From Eubacterium_G segne (GTDB lineage: Bacteria; Bacillota; Clostridia; Lachnospirales; Lachnospiraceae), in the NCBI RefSeq assembly GCF_014287775.1, contig NZ_JACOOZ010000002.1, positions 62,001-126,000 on the forward strand: DNA of 64,000 nt. Direction: 5' to 3'. A model generated the notes under the pieces. It had not been told where the DNA came from, did not search any database, and worked only from the letters and a program-made list of their open reading frames with translations. Positions 59,841 to 64,000 of the stretch are shown here, piece by piece; position 1 is the stretch's first letter; every line of letters begins with the position of its first letter. The translations under genes were made by a program, and so were the position numbers.

Positions 59841-60899
59841 CTAACTCCTCCAATTCTTTAACTCATCTTCTAGTGCATCAAGAAGCTGATTTTCAGGAAC
59901 TTTCTTTATAATTTCACCTTTTTTAATTAAAAGTCCCTCTCCTTTTCCTCCTGCGATTCCTATATCTGCCTCTCTTGCTTCTCCCGGTCCGTTTACAACA
60001 CATCCCATTACAGCTACCTTAATATTCAAATCATCATATTTGGTAACCATATTTTCTACCTTGCCTGCTAAGCCTATTAAATCAATCTGAGTACGTCCAC
60101 ATGTAGGACATGAAACTACGGAAATGCCACCCTTTCTAAGACCTAAAGTTTTAAGAATAAGCTTGGCACTTTTTATTTCCTCCACAGGATTTCCTGTAAG
60201 GGAAACTCTTATTGTATCTCCAATTCCCTGATTTAAAATAAGCCCCAGACCTATTGCAGATTTTATGTTTCCTGATGTTACTGTTCCTGACTCTGTAATT
60301 CCCACATGTAAAGGATAATTAGTTTTTTGTGCAATTAACTGATGAGCCTTTACACACATCATTACATCTGAGGATTTTATGCTGATTACCAAATTATCAT
60401 ATCCCAAATCCTCTATTGTTTTCACCTTGTCTAAAGCACTTTCCACAATGCCCTCAGCAGTTACCTTCCCATATTTATCTAAAATATGTTTTTCTAATGA
60501 ACCACTGTTTACACCTACTCTTATAGGAATATTTTTTGCCTTTGCTACGTCAACTACTGCCTTTACCCTGTCCATATCACCTATATTTCCGGGATTAATT
60601 CTTATTTTGTCAGCCCCGTTTTCTATAGCTGCTATGGCAAGTCTGTAATCAAAATGAATGTCTGCCACAAGTGGAATATTGATACTTTCTTTTATTTTTC
60701 CCAAAGCCTTAGCCGCTTCCATGGTAGGAACCGCACACCTTATAATGTCACATCCTGCAGCCTCTAATTCCTTAATCTGATTAACTGTAGCTTCCACATC
60801 TTCAGTTTTTGTATTAGTCATAGACTGAATAAGTATGGGATTTCCCCCGCCTATAACTTTATTTCCTATTTTTATTACTTTAGTGTTGTCTCTAAACAT
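59841..60899 (-). CDS. ispG: 4-hydroxy-3-methylbut-2-enyl-diphosphate synthase
   Basis: IspG (GcpE) reduces methylerythritol cyclodiphosphate to HMBPP in the MEP isoprenoid pathway with a 4Fe-4S cluster. Seen: IGGGNPILIQSMTNTKTEDV at the start of the TIM barrel, INPGNIGD, and the cluster ligands VSCPTCGRT (near 261) and MGCVVNGPGEA, with a conserved Glu in the latter. The 352-residue single-barrel bacterial form is present. It is in one operon with dxr, the second MEP enzyme. Confidence 0.97.
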   Translation of the reverse strand: MFRDNTKVIKIGNKVIGGGNPILIQSMTNTKTEDVEATVNQIKELEAAGCDIIRCAVPTMEAAKALGKIKESINIPLVADIHFDYRLAIAAIENGADKIRINPGNIGDMDRVKAVVDVAKAKNIPIRVGVNSGSLEKHILDKYGKVTAEGIVESALDKVKTIEDLGYDNLVISIKSSDVMMCVKAHQLIAQKTNYPLHVGITESGTVTSGNIKSAIGLGLILNQGIGDTIRVSLTGNPVEEIKSAKLILKTLGLRKGGISVVSCPTCGRTQIDLIGLAGKVENMVTKYDDLNIKVAVMGCVVNGPGEAREADIGIAGGKGEGLLIKKGEIIKKVPENQLLDALEDELKNWRS

Positions 60900-60913
60900 A
60901 ATATTTTCTCCAA

Positions 60914-62215
60914 TTAAATAAGCTTTCTTATATCGTTAAATAATAAGAATACCATTAATGCCATAAGAAGAACAAATCCAACAAAATGAATCATTCCTTC
61001 CTTATCCTTTGGTATTGGTTTTCCGGTTATAATTTCTATAAGATATAAGAAAATACGTCCACCATCTAATGCCGGTATTGGCAAAAGATTCATAACTCCT
61101 AAGTTAGCACTAAGCATAATTGCAAGATTAATAAGGGACAAAATTGTAACAGTGGCACCTGATGACTTAGCACTGGTATAAGTATCTCCAATTACCGTTA
61201 CTATGCCTACAGGGCCTGAAATTTCATTGGCTGAAACCTGACCTGTAACCAACATTTTAAGACTTTTTAAAACTGTTGCAATTTCATATCTTACTTCCGT
61301 GAAGCTATATTTAATAACATTTCCAAAGGAAACTTTTTCTCTTGCAAGATTATAAACAAATCCTCTGTCTGCTATCTCAGTCACCTTAGGTTTAAGTACA
61401 ACCTTTATTTCTTTTCCTTTTCTGTCTAAAGTGATATTAACCTCTTTTTCTCCAAAGGGGTGTTCACTAATATACTTAGCCATATCACTTCCTGTGGTAA
61501 TTTTAGTTCCGTCAATTTCCGTAACCACATCTCCTGCCATAACTCCTGCCTCAGCCATAGGAGAGTTCTTAGTAACCTGTTCCACTGTAGCCTTTGTATC
61601 CTGACTAGTATATGACATTCCCACAATAGCTTTCTTCTGGGTTGACGGCTTATAGGTTATGCTCTTTTTCTCGCCGTTTCTTGTAAAGGTAATGCTAATG
61701 TTGCTTCCATCTAAAGGATTAACATATTCCTCTAAATATATTTCCCTTCCAAGAGTTGCATGGGCACCGTTAAATTTGGTAATCTGGTCTCCAACTCTAA
61801 GTCCTGCCTCATATGCCGGTGATTTTTCATCAACATAAGTTACATATGATTTATCAATTCCCTTTGCTCCAATAACAATTAAAGCAAGAACAAAAGCCAG
61901 TATAAAGTTAAAGAAAGGACCGGCAAAAACTATTGCCATTCTTGCCCATATTGATTTTGAATTAAAAGAGCCTTCTTCATTATTGTCCTCATCTTCCCCT
62001 AGCATGGCACATGAACCACCTAAGGGTAAAAGTTTAAGGGAATATCTTGTTCCGCTTTTTGCCACATGGCTGTAAATTCTAGGTCCCATTCCTATGGAAA
62101 ACTCATTTACAGTAACCTTATTCTTTACTGCCACAATAAAATGTCCAAATTCGTGAATTAAAACTAATACACCAAAAATAATTAAAGCTATAACAATTCC
62201 TATAAATGTCTGCAT
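60914..62215 (-). CDS. rseP: Site-2 (RIP) membrane metalloprotease RseP/RasP
   Basis: This is an intramembrane zinc protease that trims anti-sigma factors and remnant signal peptides. The HEFGH motif is in the first membrane segment (about 21-25), and the third metal ligand is in the C-terminal LLPIPALDGGRI. Two PDZ-like regions lie between (about 125-195 and 200-270). Membrane segments follow at about 95-115, 355-375 and 415-430. A GTG at 62224 also opens the frame; the AGGTGG site favours the ATG at 62215 (433 aa). The dxr-rseP coupling is standard. Confidence 0.95.
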   Translation of the reverse strand: MQTFIGIVIALIIFGVLVLIHEFGHFIVAVKNKVTVNEFSIGMGPRIYSHVAKSGTRYSLKLLPLGGSCAMLGEDEDNNEEGSFNSKSIWARMAIVFAGPFFNFILAFVLALIVIGAKGIDKSYVTYVDEKSPAYEAGLRVGDQITKFNGAHATLGREIYLEEYVNPLDGSNISITFTRNGEKKSITYKPSTQKKAIVGMSYTSQDTKATVEQVTKNSPMAEAGVMAGDVVTEIDGTKITTGSDMAKYISEHPFGEKEVNITLDRKGKEIKVVLKPKVTEIADRGFVYNLAREKVSFGNVIKYSFTEVRYEIATVLKSLKMLVTGQVSANEISGPVGIVTVIGDTYTSAKSSGATVTILSLINLAIMLSANLGVMNLLPIPALDGGRIFLYLIEIITGKPIPKDKEGMIHFVGFVLLMALMVFLLFNDIRKLI

Positions 62216-62217
62216 TC

Positions 62218-63360
62218 TTACCACCTGTTCTCAATAAGCTCATATGCCCATTGTTCTATTTCTAATATTTCACTTACTGAAGGATTTTCCTTAACCTTAT
62301 GATTTTCCATACAATACTGTATAATATCAGTTATTTCCAAAAATCCTATTTTCCTATCAAGAAATTTCGCAACTGCTTTTTCATTTGCCGCATTAAATAC
62401 TGTAGGCATTGAGCCTCCAATCCGTCCTGCCTCATATGCTAACTTTAATCCGATAAAATTATCTGTATCAGGATTTTCAAAGGTAATCCGGGCTATCTTT
62501 CCAAAGTCTACCCTGTCACCGGCTAAAAATCTTCTTTCCGGATAGTATAGTGCATACTGAATAGGCAGTCTCATGTCAGGTGTACCTAACTGTGCTATAA
62601 TGGCACCGTCTTTAAACTGTACCATGGAATGAATAAGACTTTGTGGCTGGACTACTACCTGAATATCATCAAAATCCACGTCAAAAAGCCACTTTGCTTC
62701 AATTACCTCTAATCCCTTGTTAACCATTGTAGCTGAATCGATGGTAATTTTTCGTCCCATAGTCCAGTTAGGATGCTTAAGGGCATCTTCCACCTTTACA
62801 TCCTTCATCTGTTCCCTTGTTCTTCCTCTAAAAGGTCCTCCGGAAGCAGTAAGTAATATTTTATCAATTTCTTTTCTGTTTTCACCGTTTAAGGACTGAA
62901 ATATGGCACTATGCTCACTGTCTACAGGCAAAATTTTTACGCCATAATCCTTTGCTGCCTGAATTACCAGATGTCCTGCAGTAACCAGTGTCTCCTTATT
63001 TGCCAGGGCAATGTCCTTTCCTGCCTTTATTGCCTCTAATGTAGGACGTATACCAATCATTCCCACAAATGCCGTTACAACAATATCGGCGCCTTTGTAT
63101 ACTGCTGTCTCAATTAATCCGTCCATTCCTGCTACTACCTTTACGGAGGTATCAGCCACCGCTATCTTAAGATTAGCTGCCGCCTCTTCATTGTATACGC
63201 ATACTATTTCCGGATGAAATTCCCTTATCTGTTCTTCTAATTTTTGTATATTTGAGCCTGCTGCAATGGCAACCACACGCAAATCATCATTGGCTCTTAC
63301 AATGTCAAGAGTCTGAGTTCCTATGGAACCTGTAGAGCCTAAAATTGTAATATTTTTCAT
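62218..63360 (-). CDS. dxr: 1-deoxy-D-xylulose 5-phosphate reductoisomerase
   Basis: Dxr converts DXP to MEP with NADPH, the committed step of the MEP pathway. The N-terminal ILGSTGSIGTQTLDI loop binds NADPH. ALANKETLVTAG, PVDSEHSAIFQSL (metal and substrate ligands), LTASGGPFRG and NWTMGRKITIDSATMVNKGLE split over the catalytic domain are all present. Length (380 aa) is standard. The operon cdsA-dxr-rseP-ispG-polC combines phospholipid and isoprenoid supply with membrane proteolysis and replication. Confidence 0.98.
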   Translation of the reverse strand: MKNITILGSTGSIGTQTLDIVRANDDLRVVAIAAGSNIQKLEEQIREFHPEIVCVYNEEAAANLKIAVADTSVKVVAGMDGLIETAVYKGADIVVTAFVGMIGIRPTLEAIKAGKDIALANKETLVTAGHLVIQAAKDYGVKILPVDSEHSAIFQSLNGENRKEIDKILLTASGGPFRGRTREQMKDVKVEDALKHPNWTMGRKITIDSATMVNKGLEVIEAKWLFDVDFDDIQVVVQPQSLIHSMVQFKDGAIIAQLGTPDMRLPIQYALYYPERRFLAGDRVDFGKIARITFENPDTDNFIGLKLAYEAGRIGGSMPTVFNAANEKAVAKFLDRKIGFLEITDIIQYCMENHKVKENPSVSEILEIEQWAYELIENRW

Positions 63361-63369
63361 TAATTCTCC

Positions 63370-64000
63370 TTAAAAAATCTGTACCAAAATCCATATAACA
63401 GGTGCTACATATATAACACTGTCAAATCTATCCATTATTCCGCCATGTCCCGGAATAAGTCTTCCATAATCCTTTATATCATGATTTCTTTTAATAGCCG
63501 ATGCTGTCAAATCTCCCACCATGGATATTAAAGCACCTACTGCACATATTACTGCAAAAACTATTACAGGATTATTTATTGTAATCTTATCTGCAAAAAC
63601 TGAAGCATATACTGCCCCTAAAACTGCTGCACCAACAACTCCGCCTATAGCTCCTTCTATTGACTTTTTAGGGCTAAGCACCGGTGCCATTTTATGTTTT
63701 CCAAAGGCTACTCCTGCCAGGTAGGCACATGTATCACTGCCCCAGGAGCAAAGGAAAATAAGCCATACGGTATAAGCACCATTGTCTCCTGCCCTTACAT
63801 TGTAAATATATGACAACATAACACCTGCATATAACATGCACATTATTGCATTGGAAATTTCCTCTGTCTTATATTTCGGGAACATAAATACATACTGTGC
63901 CAGAAGACACATAAGAAATACAATTATAAGTATAAGCATGTTTTGTGTTTTTCCCATGAACAAAAGCCCATAGTAGATAACTACTGCCACATATCCCGTA
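63370..64000 (-). CDS. cdsA: Phosphatidate cytidylyltransferase (5' end beyond window)
   Basis: CdsA makes CDP-diacylglycerol from phosphatidate and CTP in the membrane. About 210 C-terminal residues are inside the window, with five or six membrane segments and the family signature SAIKRNHDIKDYGRLIPGHG, followed directly by GIMDRFDS (metal-binding Asp residues). The reading frame stays open to the window edge (Thr-Gly-Tyr before the Val coded at 63990), so the gene is cut by the window and not broken. The full protein is usually about 265 residues. Confidence 0.95.
   Translation of the reverse strand, partial: TGYVAVVIYYGLLFMGKTQNMLILIIVFLMCLLAQYVFMFPKYKTEEISNAIMCMLYAGVMLSYIYNVRAGDNGAYTVWLIFLCSWGSDTCAYLAGVAFGKHKMAPVLSPKKSIEGAIGGVVGAAVLGAVYASVFADKITINNPVIVFAVICAVGALISMVGDLTASAIKRNHDIKDYGRLIPGHGGIMDRFDSVIYVAPVIWILVQIF

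Noticed and set aside
63370..64000. Broken cdsA
   Set aside because: The frame is open to the last base of the window; the missing N-terminus lies outside.

Overview
The window is a low-G+C chromosomal segment of a Gram-positive anaerobe of the class Clostridia, most likely family Lachnospiraceae (inference). The support is PolC-type replicative polymerase, the rimP-nusA-ylxR-ylxQ-infB-rbfA-nrnA-truB-ribF and dxr-rseP-ispG-polC gene orders, a PASTA-domain kinase/PP2C pair, a formate-tetrahydrofolate ligase, and sortase-anchored surface proteins. Almost every gene is on the minus strand; ychF and an SDR gene are the exceptions.

Layout. (1) 41-3953: lgt, ychF (plus), rpe, rsgA. (2) 3953-19708: a long minus-strand housekeeping block, in transcription order uppP, ftsK/spoIIIE, fhs, folD, priA, def, fmt, a membrane Zn-peptidase, rsmB, rlmN, the PP2C phosphatase, prkC, rsgA, rpe. 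fhs-folD-fmt-def together supply, use and remove the formyl group of initiator Met-tRNA. (3) 19825-25692: tepA, then a sulfur operon (cysK, a small membrane protein, metY) with an unusual eukaryotic-type hisA at its end, and a kdpDE-like two-component pair with a shortened sensor. (4) 25851-28461: pnp and rpsO, each with its own promoter and a structured leader. (5) 28843-44531: an accessory surface region. It holds a DUF488 gene, a 59-residue ORF, a secreted transglutaminase-like/FnIII protein with a LexA-like box in its promoter, and a sortase-assembled pilus operon. The pilus operon reads backbone pilin, class C sortase, class B-like sortase, a 1090-aa multi-SpaA protein without an anchor, and a 1701-aa LPATG adhesin. 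Upstream of the pilin lies a compact, riboswitch-like leader RNA closed by a 13-bp stem; it fits no riboswitch class I could recall. (6) 45161-53880: the nusA/infB translation operon, with a promoter and a bistable hairpin leader. (7) tRNA-Glu(CTC) and a divergent SDR gene. (8) 55310-64000: polC, ispG, rseP, dxr and cdsA (cdsA cut by the window edge).

The most interesting material is the pilus cluster with its structured leader, the mutually exclusive hairpins before rimP, the hairpin that serves both as hisA terminator and as a trap for the tepA ribosome-binding site, the long hairpin in the pnp leader, and the LexA-like operator in front of a secreted protein. All structures and promoters were found by eye; nothing was folded or searched computationally.
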